Shown here: piece by piece, positions 51,915 through 60,789 of the stretch
Layout of the letters: each line of letters starts with the position of its first letter
Numbering within the stretch: position 1 is the stretch's first letter
DNA from: Cohnella sp. SGD-V74
Lineage (GTDB): Bacteria > Bacillota > Bacilli > Paenibacillales > Paenibacillaceae
Length of the DNA stretch: 64,000 bases
Assembly (NCBI RefSeq): GCF_003001675.1
Contig: NZ_PVYW01000017.1
Coordinates: 124,001-188,000, forward strand
Reading direction: 5' to 3'
Notes under the pieces: model-generated
The model's database searches: none
What the model saw: only the letters and a program-made list of their open reading frames with translations
What the model was told of the DNA's origin: nothing
Position numbers and translations under genes: made by a program

Positions 51915-53885
51915 ATGCTGCTGCGCCTGAACGAACATATCCGGCTATGGAATCTCGTCCATATTCGGCATATCGAAGTTCGCAAGATGACTCTAAAACC
52001 CGGAGGACGCAGTTCTTTCTCCTTCCGATCCGGCAGCTTCCTCTGCATGAGCAGAGGCAACGCTTTGATTATATTGAATCGGCGTACCTATTCAGCGAAC
52101 AACATCCACATTATTCATGCGCCCGGCAAAAGCTATTGCGAGGTCAACGCCGGAATAGACGGCGCCGAGTTTATTATCGCGGGCTACGAAGCCGACCTGG
52201 AGACACCGTTGCCTGAAGATTTGCTCCCACTGCTGGATAAATGCAATCCATTCGAAGCGGTCTACTCCGTGATTCCCCATCAACCGGTGGCCCTCTACGA
52301 TCTCCTCGCCGAGATGCTCAGGCTGAGCCTGCTCCCGGATCTCCCGGAACAGCCGGCATCGCTGCAGCTCAAAGGCGTTTTCTATCAATGGCTGTCCCAC
52401 GCATTGGAGCAGTATCATTGCGGACCCGCGCCGTCCAAGGCGACGAGTCCTGCCGAACTGGTCACAATGACTCTGGAATACATGCTTAAGCATTATTCCG
52501 AACCTCATACGCTGGATACGCTCGCGCTTGCGGTCAACCGAAGCCCCGGCCATCTCTCCAATTGTTTCAAGCAGGTGTTGAATCGCGGCCCAATCGATTG
52601 TCTCATTCGCTTGCGGATTCACAAGGCGTGCGAACTTCTCGCCGAGACGAAGCTTCCGCTGCGAACGATCGCATCCGCGATCGGGTACCAGGACGCCTAC
52701 TATTTCAGCAACGCCTTCAAAAAGCACAAGGGGATGTCCCCGCAGCGGTACCGCAAATTGCTTCAACAGGAGGATGTTACATTATCGGAAGGGAGAAATC
52801 CCATTGTCGACCCTCAGCAGCCATGCTATATTGCTAATCGTGATAATGAGAATCATTGTCAACATGAAAGCGGAGGGTCTGCAAATATGTTCAAAAATTC
52901 GATGATGGTACCGGCCAGCCTGCTGCTTGCTTTCGGTCTGCTGATCGGAGGCTGCGGCAGCAACGCCGCTAACGATGCAACTCCCAGCGCGTCTCCCGGC
53001 GCATCCCCGTCCCAAGCGTCTTCGGGAGCGACCGACTCCGGCGATTCTGCCCGCGAACCAAGCACGCGGCTGGTGGCGACGCCGATGGGAGAGGTCGAGG
53101 TTCCTACCGAACCGCAGCGGGTCGTTACCGATTTCTATTTGGGCTACTTGTTGGCGCTGGGCGTGAAGCCTGCAGGAACCAACCGAATGTTCCTGGAGAA
53201 CCCTTACCTGGAAGACCAGGTCGCGGGAATCGCCGACATATCCGACAATCTGGAAGCTATCGTTGGCCTTAATCCCGATCTTATCGTTACGGGAGATGCC
53301 GACAAATATGAGGCGTATTCCAAGATCGCCCCGACCGTCTACCTCGAAAATAACTCCAACGTCCGCGAGCAAGTGAAGCAACTGAGCGAGGTTCTGGGCA
53401 AGCAGGAGGACGCTTCGTCCTGGTTGACAACGTTCGAGGACAAGCTGGCGGCTGCGAAGGAACGGGTGAAGACTCACTTGAAAGACGGAGAGACGGTAAC
53501 CGTGTTCGACGGAGGCATCATCAAGGAGGTTACCCTTTACGGAAGCGCCTATACCGGGAAAACCATTCACGGAGAGCTCGGCATGCCGATGAACGAGAAC
53601 GTCGTAAAAGACATAGATCCGAAGGTAGGCTGGCTGAGGATTTCGAGCGAAGTGGTGGACAAGTATGCCGGAGAGCATATTTTCATGGCGGTGAACGCCA
53701 AGAACGAGACGTTCGACTACGCCGGCGACTCGATCTGGGGAACGCTGCCGGCGGTCAAAAGCAATCAACTGTACGAAATCGACGGCTACCGCTTCTATTT
53801 CTCCGATCCGATCTCGGTCATGGGGCAGATCGAGGACATTGCCGACATGATGGACGAGCGGGCAACAGCGAATGCCGCGCAATAA
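51915..53885 (+). CDS. AraC regulator in frame with iron-binding lipoprotein
   Basis: The frame from ATG 51915 encodes about 275 residues of an AraC-type regulator: an N-terminal sensing region and a double helix-turn-helix (LDTLALAVNRSPGHLSNCFKQV, TIASAIGYQDAYYFSNAFKK). Instead of stopping, it continues about 50 codons through a promoter and Fur box into the downstream lipoprotein, 656 residues in all. Bacillus Btr (YbbB) is an AraC regulator fused to a siderophore-binding domain without a signal peptide; here an intact lipoprotein signal lies between. Likely outcomes: a Btr-like cytoplasmic fusion, or two separate proteins with a lost stop codon. The ribosome site is modest (GGGGG). Confidence 0.75.
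   Translation: MLLRLNEHIRLWNLVHIRHIEVRKMTLKPGGRSSFSFRSGSFLCMSRGNALIILNRRTYSANNIHIIHAPGKSYCEVNAGIDGAEFIIAGYEADLETPLPEDLLPLLDKCNPFEAVYSVIPHQPVALYDLLAEMLRLSLLPDLPEQPASLQLKGVFYQWLSHALEQYHCGPAPSKATSPAELVTMTLEYMLKHYSEPHTLDTLALAVNRSPGHLSNCFKQVLNRGPIDCLIRLRIHKACELLAETKLPLRTIASAIGYQDAYYFSNAFKKHKGMSPQRYRKLLQQEDVTLSEGRNPIVDPQQPCYIANRDNENHCQHESGGSANMFKNSMMVPASLLLAFGLLIGGCGSNAANDATPSASPGASPSQASSGATDSGDSAREPSTRLVATPMGEVEVPTEPQRVVTDFYLGYLLALGVKPAGTNRMFLENPYLEDQVAGIADISDNLEAIVGLNPDLIVTGDADKYEAYSKIAPTVYLENNSNVREQVKQLSEVLGKQEDASSWLTTFEDKLAAAKERVKTHLKDGETVTVFDGGIIKEVTLYGSAYTGKTIHGELGMPMNENVVKDIDPKVGWLRISSEVVDKYAGEHIFMAVNAKNETFDYAGDSIWGTLPAVKSNQLYEIDGYRFYFSDPISVMGQIEDIADMMDERATANAAQ
52804..52860 (+). promoter_or_regulatory. 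Fur-box promoter inside the AraC reading frame
   Basis: TTGTCG (52804-52809) and extended TGC-TATATT (-10 at 52827-52832), 17 bases apart, form a promoter. Ten bases on, GATAATGAGAATCATTGTC (52842-52860) matches 17 of 19 positions of the Fur consensus GATAATGATAATCATTATC. This should drive iron-repressed expression of the lipoprotein that starts at 52887. Confidence 0.75.
52887..53885 (+). CDS. Iron-siderophore ABC transporter binding lipoprotein
   Basis: 332 residues. The ATG at 52887 has GGAGGG nine bases upstream. Signal peptide MFKNSMMVPASLLLAFGLLI ends in lipobox IGGC with C23 as the lipid site, then a Ser/Ala/Pro-rich linker and a type III binding fold (PQRVVTDFYLGYLLALGVKPAG, EAIVGLNPDLIVTG, PTVYLEN) as in FeuA/FhuD-like proteins. 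Fur box and promoter upstream indicate iron regulation. No permease or ATPase genes follow, so it is an orphan here. The same frame is open upstream through an AraC regulator (51915). Confidence 0.88.
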   Translation: MFKNSMMVPASLLLAFGLLIGGCGSNAANDATPSASPGASPSQASSGATDSGDSAREPSTRLVATPMGEVEVPTEPQRVVTDFYLGYLLALGVKPAGTNRMFLENPYLEDQVAGIADISDNLEAIVGLNPDLIVTGDADKYEAYSKIAPTVYLENNSNVREQVKQLSEVLGKQEDASSWLTTFEDKLAAAKERVKTHLKDGETVTVFDGGIIKEVTLYGSAYTGKTIHGELGMPMNENVVKDIDPKVGWLRISSEVVDKYAGEHIFMAVNAKNETFDYAGDSIWGTLPAVKSNQLYEIDGYRFYFSDPISVMGQIEDIADMMDERATANAAQ

Positions 53886-53928
53886 TCGAAACGAGACTGT
53901 CCTATAAATAAAATGAGTCGTACCGAAC

Positions 53929-54080
53929 GATTATCGATGGATGCATGGTAACGGGCATCTATCTCCTTCCGATGCTATACGATCCTGAAATTTGAAATGG
54001 TAAACCCGTGACAGGGTAATTTCAGGACCGTATGAGGCAGTCTCCAGGAGATAGATGCCACTCTTTTTTCATCGATAATC
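53929..54080. repeat. 150-bp hairpin repeat, copy 2 (MITE-like)
   Basis: Inverted, near-identical counterpart of 31038-31187: ends GATTATCGATG (53929-53939) and CATCGATAATC (54070-54080), same nested arms around the ATCTATCTCC motif. Similarity extends a few bases past both ends (GTACCGAAC on one side). It follows the binding-lipoprotein stop and lies before the convergent aminopeptidase gene. Confidence 0.75.
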
Positions 54081-54136
54081 TTGCACGCCCCGCTATGGGA
54101 CAACGCCGTTTCTATTCGTCGTGCGTCCGCCTCAGC

Positions 54137-55372
54137 TCAGAACGCCCAGTTGCCCTTGCGGAATACCGGGACGACCGTGCCGTCGGCGCGAACGCCGTCG
54201 ATGTCCATGTCGGCGGAGCCGATCATGAAGTCGACGTGCACGATGCTCGAATTGACGCCGGCTGCGGCCAGCTCCTCGGGCGTCATCTTCTTGCCGCCCT
54301 CCACGTTGAAGGCGTACCCGCTGCCGATCGCCAGATGGTTCGACGCGTTCTCGTCGAACAGCGTGTTCAGGAACAGCACGTTCGATTGCGAGATCGGGGA
54401 TTCATGCGGCACGAGCGCCACTTCGCCCAAGTAATGCGCGCCGTCATCCGTCTCGACGAGCTGGCGCAAGTTCTCCTCGCCCTGCTCCGCCTCCACGCCG
54501 ACGATGCGTCCGTTCTCGAACGTCAGCTTAAAGCCGTCGATCAGGTTGCCGCCGTGGCTGAGCGGCTTCGTGCTGGAGACGTAACCGTTCACGCCCGTCT
54601 TCAGCGGCACGGTGAACACTTCCTCTGTCGGCATGTTCGCCATGAACGGCACGCCGTTCTCGTTGATGCTGCTCGCCGCCACCCAGAGGTGCTTCTCCGG
54701 CAGCTCGATCGTCAGATCGGTGCCTGGGGCGCGGTAATGCAGCTTGGCGAACCGGTTCTCGTTCAGCCAGTCGCTCTTCTTGTGCAGATTGGCATCGTGC
54801 TCCGCCCAGTCCTTCACCGGATCGGCCGCGTCGAGGCGCACCGCGGAGAAGATCGCCGTCCACAACTTGTCGACCGCTTCCTGCTCCGACGCGCTGTCCG
54901 GAAACACTTTGACCGCCCAATCCTTCGTCGACGCCGCAACGACGGTCCAGCTCACCTTGTCCGATTGAATCGCTCTTCTGAACTCGGTCAGCCCTTGGCC
55001 CGCCGCTTTCTGGTAATGGCCGATGCGGGAAGGATCGATGCCCCTCAGCAAGTCCGGATTCGGGGAGGAGAAGGAGATGAAGGCCGCGCCGCGCGCGACA
55101 AAATCATTCCTCTTCGCCGTCTCCCATTCCGGGAAACGGGTAAACACGTCGTCCGCCGCCTTCTCGTATTTCAGTCGGGACAGCGCTTCGTCCGACCAGT
55201 CGACGTGGACGTTGCTCGCGCCCGCCTCGTAGGCTTGCGCCGCCACGCGGCGCACCAGCTCGGCGATCTCGATCGAGGCGATCATGAATACCTCCTGGCC
55301 CTTCTGCACGTTAACGCCTACGCGAACGATCAATTCCGCGTATTTATCCAATTGTTTCGCCAAATCCGCCAT
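54137..55372 (-). CDS. M29-family aminopeptidase (AmpS/PepS-like)
   Basis: 411-residue cytoplasmic metallo-aminopeptidase. Family signatures are seen throughout: ELIVRVGVNVQKGQEV at the start, NMPTEEVFTVP, GENLRQLVETDDGAHYLGEVALV and HVDFMIGSADMDIDGV at the C-terminus, with Glu and His residues in the expected metal-site segments. It releases N-terminal amino acids from peptides. ATG 55372 fits GGAG spacing better than GTG 55381. Not obviously linked to its neighbours. Confidence 0.92.
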   Translation of the reverse strand: MADLAKQLDKYAELIVRVGVNVQKGQEVFMIASIEIAELVRRVAAQAYEAGASNVHVDWSDEALSRLKYEKAADDVFTRFPEWETAKRNDFVARGAAFISFSSPNPDLLRGIDPSRIGHYQKAAGQGLTEFRRAIQSDKVSWTVVAASTKDWAVKVFPDSASEQEAVDKLWTAIFSAVRLDAADPVKDWAEHDANLHKKSDWLNENRFAKLHYRAPGTDLTIELPEKHLWVAASSINENGVPFMANMPTEEVFTVPLKTGVNGYVSSTKPLSHGGNLIDGFKLTFENGRIVGVEAEQGEENLRQLVETDDGAHYLGEVALVPHESPISQSNVLFLNTLFDENASNHLAIGSGYAFNVEGGKKMTPEELAAAGVNSSIVHVDFMIGSADMDIDGVRADGTVVPVFRKGNWAF

Positions 55373-55464
55373 GTACGACACGCTCCGTTTTCCTCTGGAT
55401 TAGAAATCACAAAAACGACAGGCAACCGCCCGAACCCAGGCAGTTCCTGTCCGAATTTCCGCTT

Positions 55465-55815
55465 TTAAAAGTCGATAAGGCCGACGCTGATCTGCAAGGC
55501 GTCGTTCACCTTGTGCATCGTCTCGTCGTCCAAATGCGTGATTTTGTCCGTCAACCGCTGTTTGTCGATCGTGCGGATCTGTTCGAGCAGAATGACGGAA
55601 TCCCGCTCCATGCCATGGGTTTTCGCTTCGATTTCAACGTGGGTCGGCAGCTTCGCCTTCTGGATTTGCGCCGTTATGGCCGCGATAATCACCGTCGGGC
55701 TGAACCGGTTCCCGATATCGTTCTGAATGATCAAAACCGGGCGCACTCCGCCCTGCTCCGAGCCTACGACCGGCGACAAATCCGCATAGAACACATCCCC
55801 GCGTTTCACGATCAA
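55465..55815 (-). CDS. ndoA: Endoribonuclease toxin NdoA (MazF/EndoA)
   Basis: 116 residues that match Bacillus EndoA along the whole length: [33 protein letters not shown] and [31 protein letters not shown]. It cuts mRNA at specific short sites (UACAU in B. subtilis). Located three bases after its antitoxin gene on the same strand, in the conserved alr-ndoAI-ndoA order. Confidence 0.95.
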   Translation of the reverse strand: MIVKRGDVFYADLSPVVGSEQGGVRPVLIIQNDIGNRFSPTVIIAAITAQIQKAKLPTHVEIEAKTHGMERDSVILLEQIRTIDKQRLTDKITHLDDETMHKVNDALQISVGLIDF

Positions 55816-55818
55816 CGT

Positions 55819-56100
55819 TTACACCCCGCTTACGAGGCGACCCAGTATGTTGTCCGCATCTTCTTCCGCATGGAACGCTTCCGATGCCATGTGCAGATTG
55901 ATTTTAGCCATTTCCAAATACCCGCGCTGCATCGCGTCGCGAATCAGCCGCTTCTTGCGATCGACCAGGTAATGCTTCATCGCCTGGCGTATGATCTCGC
56001 TGCGGTTGGTGTTTTCCTTGGCGACGACGAAGTCGACTTCGCGCAGCAAATGATCCGGAAGACTGATCATAATGCGTTTCGTATTGTGTAAATTGGCCAC
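55819..56100 (-). CDS. ndoAI: Antitoxin NdoAI (EndoAI, ribbon-helix-helix)
   Basis: 93 residues. The N-terminal ribbon-helix-helix (RIMISLPDHLLREVDFVVAKENTNRSEIIRQAMKHYL) binds DNA; the C-terminal tail (GYLEMAKINLHMASEAFHAEEDADNILGRLVSG) wraps the toxin, as in B. subtilis EndoAI. The start is probably GTG 56100 behind GGGGGTG; the frame extends further upstream without support. Confidence 0.9.
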   Translation of the reverse strand: MANLHNTKRIMISLPDHLLREVDFVVAKENTNRSEIIRQAMKHYLVDRKKRLIRDAMQRGYLEMAKINLHMASEAFHAEEDADNILGRLVSGV

Positions 56101-56226
56101 CGAACGGACACCCCCAAAGATTTTCCAACAAGCACCCTTTTTTCCAGTATGCATGAGTCTGGTAAGAATTATTCGAGATCGGACGCCGACATTCCTGCCG
56201 AAGCCGGCCAAAATTCACATCCAATA

Positions 56227-57408
56227 TTAACCAAGGAGCGGATTGACGACCGATACGACCTCTCCGCCGCTGACGTACACTCTCGGAACCCGCGCGGCCA
56301 GCATGCAGGTCAGCTCGTAATTGATCGTTCCCAGCTTATCCGCCACTTCCTCCGCGGAGATGACTTCGCCGCCCTGGCGGCCGATAAGCACGACTTCTTC
56401 TCCCGGCTTGAAATCCGGCTCTCCTTGGACGAAAGCGTCGTTCAGGCGAATCATGCATTGATCCATGCAGATCGTCCCGAGCACCGGAACCCGGCGCCCT
56501 CGCACGAGAGCCTCCGCCTTGCCGCTCAGCATCCGGCTGAAGCCGTCGGCATAGCCGATCGGCAGCGTGCCGATCGTTTCGCAGCCCTGGGTGAAATAGC
56601 GGGTGCCGTAGCTGATTCCTTCTCCCGCCCCCAGTTCCTTGACGTGCACGACCGACGTTTTCAGCGACAGGACCGGCTTCAGCGCGACGGCGTTCGCCTT
56701 GACCTCGTTGCTCGGATACAGGCCGTACATGCTGATGCCGAGCCGAAGCATACCGCCCGTGTGTTCCGGCAGATCGATTCCCGCCGCGCTGTTGCCCGAA
56801 TGGACGATGGCGATCGGCATTCCCGCCCGGCGCGCGTAATCGGACACGGAGGCGAAGCGCTCCAGCTGCATTCTCGTATACGCTTTGTCCGTCTCGTCCG
56901 CGCGGGCGAAATGGGTGTAGAGCCCTTCGACTTCCACCTGGGGCAGCGCGAACGCGCGCTCCAGAAACTGCTCCGCCGCCCGACCCGGAAGCAGGCCGAG
57001 ACGACCCATGCCCGAATCGATTTTCACATGGATTTTCAGCTTGCGTCCGGAAGCCGGCAGATCCGCCGCCGCTTCCAGCATATCGTCGCGATACAACGTT
57101 AACGTAATTCCTTGTTCCCTTGCCTTCGAATACCCCGATGGAGGCGTATAGCCCAGCACCAGAATCGGAGCGGCGATTCCCGCTCTCCGGAGCTGCAAAG
57201 CTTCATCCAGAAACGCGACGCCCAAATAATCGACGCCCGCCGCTACCGCTCTTCTTGCGATCTCCGTCGCTCCATGCCCGTAAGCGTTCGCTTTGACCGA
57301 AGCCAGCAGCTTCGTGCCGGGGGCCAAATGTTCGCGGAACGCTCCGATGTTGTGGTCAAGGGCGTCAAGGGAAATCTCGGCCACGGTCGGCCGGTAATAA
57401 CAGTCCAC
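56227..57408 (-). CDS. alr: Alanine racemase
   Basis: 393-residue PLP enzyme that makes D-alanine for peptidoglycan. PLP lysine K39 in ASVKANAYGHG, catalytic Tyr in GISYGTRYF, plus HSGNSAA and GTICMDQCMI. The start is GTG 57408 (V-DCYYRPTVAEI), eight bases after AGGTG and at the family's usual first residue; TTG 57444 has no site. The order ydcC-like, alr, ndoAI, ndoA matches Bacillus. Confidence 0.95.
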   Translation of the reverse strand: MDCYYRPTVAEISLDALDHNIGAFREHLAPGTKLLASVKANAYGHGATEIARRAVAAGVDYLGVAFLDEALQLRRAGIAAPILVLGYTPPSGYSKAREQGITLTLYRDDMLEAAADLPASGRKLKIHVKIDSGMGRLGLLPGRAAEQFLERAFALPQVEVEGLYTHFARADETDKAYTRMQLERFASVSDYARRAGMPIAIVHSGNSAAGIDLPEHTGGMLRLGISMYGLYPSNEVKANAVALKPVLSLKTSVVHVKELGAGEGISYGTRYFTQGCETIGTLPIGYADGFSRMLSGKAEALVRGRRVPVLGTICMDQCMIRLNDAFVQGEPDFKPGEEVVLIGRQGGEVISAEEVADKLGTINYELTCMLAARVPRVYVSGGEVVSVVNPLLG

Positions 57409-57558
57409 GGACCGTTCACCTACCCTGCTGCGCAAAAACTGCAATAAATCAATGTTACCGGGCTAACGGAGGACTGTCAACGATATTCGGGCAGGCAACC
57501 TTTGCCATGAAGCCGTGAAGCCGCGGAGAGAAGCCGGAACCGGGCCGCCGATTAAAAC

Positions 57559-57602
57559 CGGGCTGTCCGCGGCCGTCTCTCGACGGCCGGCGGGACAGCC
57601 CG
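57559..57602 (-). terminator. Terminator after the ydcC-like gene
   Basis: Stem CGGGCTGTCC / GGACAGCCCG with inner GCGGCCGTC/GACGGCCGGC; the minus strand continues GTTTTAA. It separates the ydcC-like gene from alr. Confidence 0.75.
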
Positions 57603-57615
57603 TTGCGCTTTTGCC

Positions 57616-58785
57616 TTATTTGCCCGACGTATCGACCATCGACTGGGCGATGCGAACCATGTCGCGATCTTCCAGATCTTCGCTGGTCAAGCGGAACTCG
57701 ATGCCGTCATACGTCCAGGTCAGCGTCCTCACCGTATTCGCGGCGCCCTCCGTCACGTGACCGAGCGTGAAGCCGAGGTCGAGCGAGTATCCCGCGCTCA
57801 AAGTCGCCGCCGAGACTTTGGCCAGACTTTGCGTAATTGTGAAGTCGTAGCTTCCCGTATACCGGAGCATGTAGCCCGGATTGTCGACCAGTTGCAGATC
57901 GATCTGATCGAGCAGCTCCACGCCTGCCGGCAGCGACTCGATGTCCGGTTCGATCAGCGAGAACGAAGTGTTCTGCGCGGGAGACGGTTCTCCTTCTTCC
58001 GGAGGCTGACCGTCCGGCGACGCCGTCGCGTCCGGAGCGTCCGTGCCATCCGGCGAAGCGGTAGACTCAGGAGCGGCGCTTCCGTCCGGAGAAGCCGATG
58101 GATCCGGGCTTGCGCTGCCGTCCGAAGGCTTGGCGTTCGAGTTAGGCGCAACGCCCATGTTCGAATTCATATCGAACGCGGATTTGTCGAACTTCTTGCC
58201 GAATTCGAACGAGTTGAAGATGACTTCGACCATCTTGTTGCCGTTGGCGTCCGACACTTCGACGTGCTTGGGCGCGTAGTCGTCCTGCGACAGCCATATT
58301 TTCTGCCGGGCGAACGAGCCGTTCTGATAGTTGCCCGCCATTACGTCGAACACGTAGCTGTCTTTGTCGGTCGCGAACTGCCGGGAGTTGTCCTTGATGA
58401 TGCTGTCCGCCAGCGTCTGGTACAAGTAGACCTGACCCTGATTGTCCGGCCAGTCGCTCTGGAAGCGATAGCTTTTGTTCAGCTGCGGGGTGAGCACGAA
58501 CACCCCGTCCTCGTTGCGCAGAACGATCTGCGTAATGTCGCGCTTCGCGTTCGTCAGCGCGATCCGGTACATGTCCGGCTTCTGGTACCACACCTCGACC
58601 TTGTACTCCAGCGGCTGCTGACCTGTATATAGAATCATCTCGCCGCTGCCTTCGTAACTTTCCATTTTGTCCACGACTTTGTCCAGGTCCTTCACGATCG
58701 ACTCCGCGTTCTTGCTTCCGCAACCGGCCAGAATGACGGCCAGCGCTACGACGACGGCAGCGATCCATGAAATCCGACGATGCAT
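57616..58785 (-). CDS. LolA-like lipoprotein (YdcC/GerS type)
   Basis: 389 residues. Signal peptide with lipobox LAGC, then a LolA-like half-barrel (EGSGEMILYTGQQPLEYKVEVWYQKPDMYRI, about 45-205). A repetitive low-complexity linker of Pro, Ser, Asp, Gly and Ala (about 208-275; SPDGS/SPDGT units) splits it from a second beta-rich part (about 285-389). B. subtilis YdcC is a sporulation outer-forespore lipoprotein, and GerS relatives act in cortex modification. GAGGGG lies eight bases before ATG 58785. Position next to alr supports the assignment. Confidence 0.85.
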   Translation of the reverse strand: MHRRISWIAAVVVALAVILAGCGSKNAESIVKDLDKVVDKMESYEGSGEMILYTGQQPLEYKVEVWYQKPDMYRIALTNAKRDITQIVLRNEDGVFVLTPQLNKSYRFQSDWPDNQGQVYLYQTLADSIIKDNSRQFATDKDSYVFDVMAGNYQNGSFARQKIWLSQDDYAPKHVEVSDANGNKMVEVIFNSFEFGKKFDKSAFDMNSNMGVAPNSNAKPSDGSASPDPSASPDGSAAPESTASPDGTDAPDATASPDGQPPEEGEPSPAQNTSFSLIEPDIESLPAGVELLDQIDLQLVDNPGYMLRYTGSYDFTITQSLAKVSAATLSAGYSLDLGFTLGHVTEGAANTVRTLTWTYDGIEFRLTSEDLEDRDMVRIAQSMVDTSGK

Positions 58786-58926
58786 GCGATCCACCCCTCA
58801 GCACATTAATCAATCCATGCTTCATGTCTATGAGGGGACTTGACCAATTATGCGGACAAAGATGACGAGCATCGGCTTGGACAGAAGTCAGGTTCCGCTC
58901 GACGAAGCCGGGTCCGGGCGCAGCGA

Positions 58927-59862
58927 TCAGCCTCCGTCAACTACGGCCCCTTGCCGCAGCTCGCGATCCTGCTCCCAGTGCACGCGAATGGACTTGGAAT
59001 CGAACAAATCCTTCCCGTCGGAAACCTGGAAATGAAGATGCGGCTCGCTGGAATTGCCCGAATTGCCGCAGAGGCCGATCTGGTCTCCCTTAGACAGTCT
59101 GTCGCCGACTTGGACGGAGACGGACCCTTTTTGCAGATGAGCCAAAATGCTGAACTCCCCGTCGCCGTGGTCGATGACGACGACATTGCCGGCCGGGTTC
59201 TCCGGATCCATTCGACCGCCCGGTTCATTGTCCGCGATGCCGTCGACGACCGCCGCGACCGTGCCGTCGCGCGAAGCGACGATCGGCTGGCCGAAGGCGT
59301 AATAGCTCTCGTTCTTCGTCTTGTCTCCTTGATAGGTGTAGCCGTCGCGGGTTTGCACCAGATCGTAGGCGTAACGCTGGCTGTCTACCGCGTAATGGTA
59401 GTTCTCGAACACGTTCTCCCCGCCCCAGAAGACGGTCCATTCTCCAGTGAAAGGCAAGCCGTAAGCCGATTTCGTCCTCGCGGCGTCCGTATCCGGATCC
59501 GGCTGCACGGGCATCATGAGCAAGCTGTCGATGCGTCCCGTCTCCTCCGTCGTAAGAATTAATCCCCACTTCCCGGAATCGTCGGCCCAGCCGTAGTATT
59601 CGCCTCCGTTCCACGATTGCTTGGCCATCGGCTTCCAGGAGGAGATATCCGAGACGACTTGATCCGCGACCTGTCGAAGATCCGCTTCCCCCACCGCCTG
59701 CTTGAAGCCGTCCGTGAATCGCGAATGAATTTGCCCGTATTTCCTGTCCAGCAGCGCCTGCGGAACGTCCTCCGGCTTCATGTCTTGCTCCTGTTTGCCC
59801 GAAGCGCAGCCGGACAACGCAAGCCCCAATGCGAGCGCAGAGGCGATAAAGATCATTCTCAT
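58927..59862 (-). CDS. M23-family metallopeptidase lipoprotein
   Basis: About 311 residues. Signal peptide with lipobox LSGC near residue 18. A central region resembling DUF3887 (about 30-125) precedes a LytM/M23 endopeptidase domain with ENYHYAVDSQRYAYDL, VVVIDHGDGEFSILAHLQ and HLHFQV metal-site motifs. Expected to cut cell-wall peptide cross-links outside the membrane. ATG 59862 is preferred over ATG 59880 because AAGGATG stands at suitable distance. Divergent from a two-component system. Confidence 0.86.
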   Translation of the reverse strand: MRMIFIASALALGLALSGCASGKQEQDMKPEDVPQALLDRKYGQIHSRFTDGFKQAVGEADLRQVADQVVSDISSWKPMAKQSWNGGEYYGWADDSGKWGLILTTEETGRIDSLLMMPVQPDPDTDAARTKSAYGLPFTGEWTVFWGGENVFENYHYAVDSQRYAYDLVQTRDGYTYQGDKTKNESYYAFGQPIVASRDGTVAAVVDGIADNEPGGRMDPENPAGNVVVIDHGDGEFSILAHLQKGSVSVQVGDRLSKGDQIGLCGNSGNSSEPHLHFQVSDGKDLFDSKSIRVHWEQDRELRQGAVVDGG

Positions 59863-60066
59863 CGTTGGCACATCCTTCATCGGTTAATGTCTTCAGATTA
59901 GCTTCGCAAGCTTATCCTCCCGATAACGGCGTCTTATGCCCGGCTTAATTCTATCCTGAAAAATTAAGATAGAGTTAATAGAACGCCCCGCTTCATGCGG
60001 TCCGCGAAATGATAAAATAGGTTGGGAAAATAGTCGGATGGACAACATCGGGAAGGAGAGACGATA

Positions 60067-60789
60067 GTGAACGATGCCGCGATTTTGCTCGTGGACGATG
60101 AACAGGCGATCGTTCTCTTGCTGGAGACGGTGTTCCGCAAGGAAGGATTCGCGAATATCGACATAGCCGTGTCCGCCGAAGAGGCGCTGGCCGCCTGCGA
60201 ACGAAAGAACTACGACGCGATCGTCCTGGACGTCATGCTGCCGCAGATGAGCGGGTTCGATATTTGCCCGTTTATTCGCCGCGCGACGGACTCCCCGATC
60301 TTGTTTCTTAGCGCCAGATCCACCGATTTCGATAAGCTGACGGGCTTCGCCGTCGGCGGGGACGACTATGTGACGAAGCCGTTTAATCCGCTGGAGATCG
60401 TCGCCCGCATTCGCTCCCTCTTGCGCCGTTCCGGCAAAACGCAGAGCTCCCCGGCAGCGCCCCAGTCCGTCGGCGCCGTGCACGATTTCGGCTACTTCCA
60501 GGTGAACGAAGCGGCGGCGGAGCTGCGAACGGGCGGCAAGCCGGTCAATTGCCCGACACTCGTCTATCAATTGCTGCTCTTTCTCTGTAAAAATCCGAAC
60601 CGGGTGTTCACGAAGAGCGAGCTGTACGAACGGGTATGGGGCGAAAGCAGCATCGGCGACGACAATACGGTCATGGTGCATATTCACCGTATCCGCGAAA
60701 GAATCGAGCCGGATCCTTCCCGTCCGCGGTTTCTGGTGAACGTCCGGGGACTCGGATACAAGCTCATGAAAAAAGAGGTCCGGCCATGA
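60067..60789 (+). CDS. OmpR-family response regulator
   Basis: 240 residues: receiver with D55 (VLDVMLPQ) and Lys in YVTKPF, then a winged-helix domain (about 140-236; VMVHIHRIRERIEPD, VRGLGYKL). GTG start at 60067, eight bases after GGAG. The kinase start overlaps its stop by four bases. Divergent from the M23 peptidase gene, which may be a target. Confidence 0.93.
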   Translation: MNDAAILLVDDEQAIVLLLETVFRKEGFANIDIAVSAEEALAACERKNYDAIVLDVMLPQMSGFDICPFIRRATDSPILFLSARSTDFDKLTGFAVGGDDYVTKPFNPLEIVARIRSLLRRSGKTQSSPAAPQSVGAVHDFGYFQVNEAAAELRTGGKPVNCPTLVYQLLLFLCKNPNRVFTKSELYERVWGESSIGDDNTVMVHIHRIRERIEPDPSRPRFLVNVRGLGYKLMKKEVRP

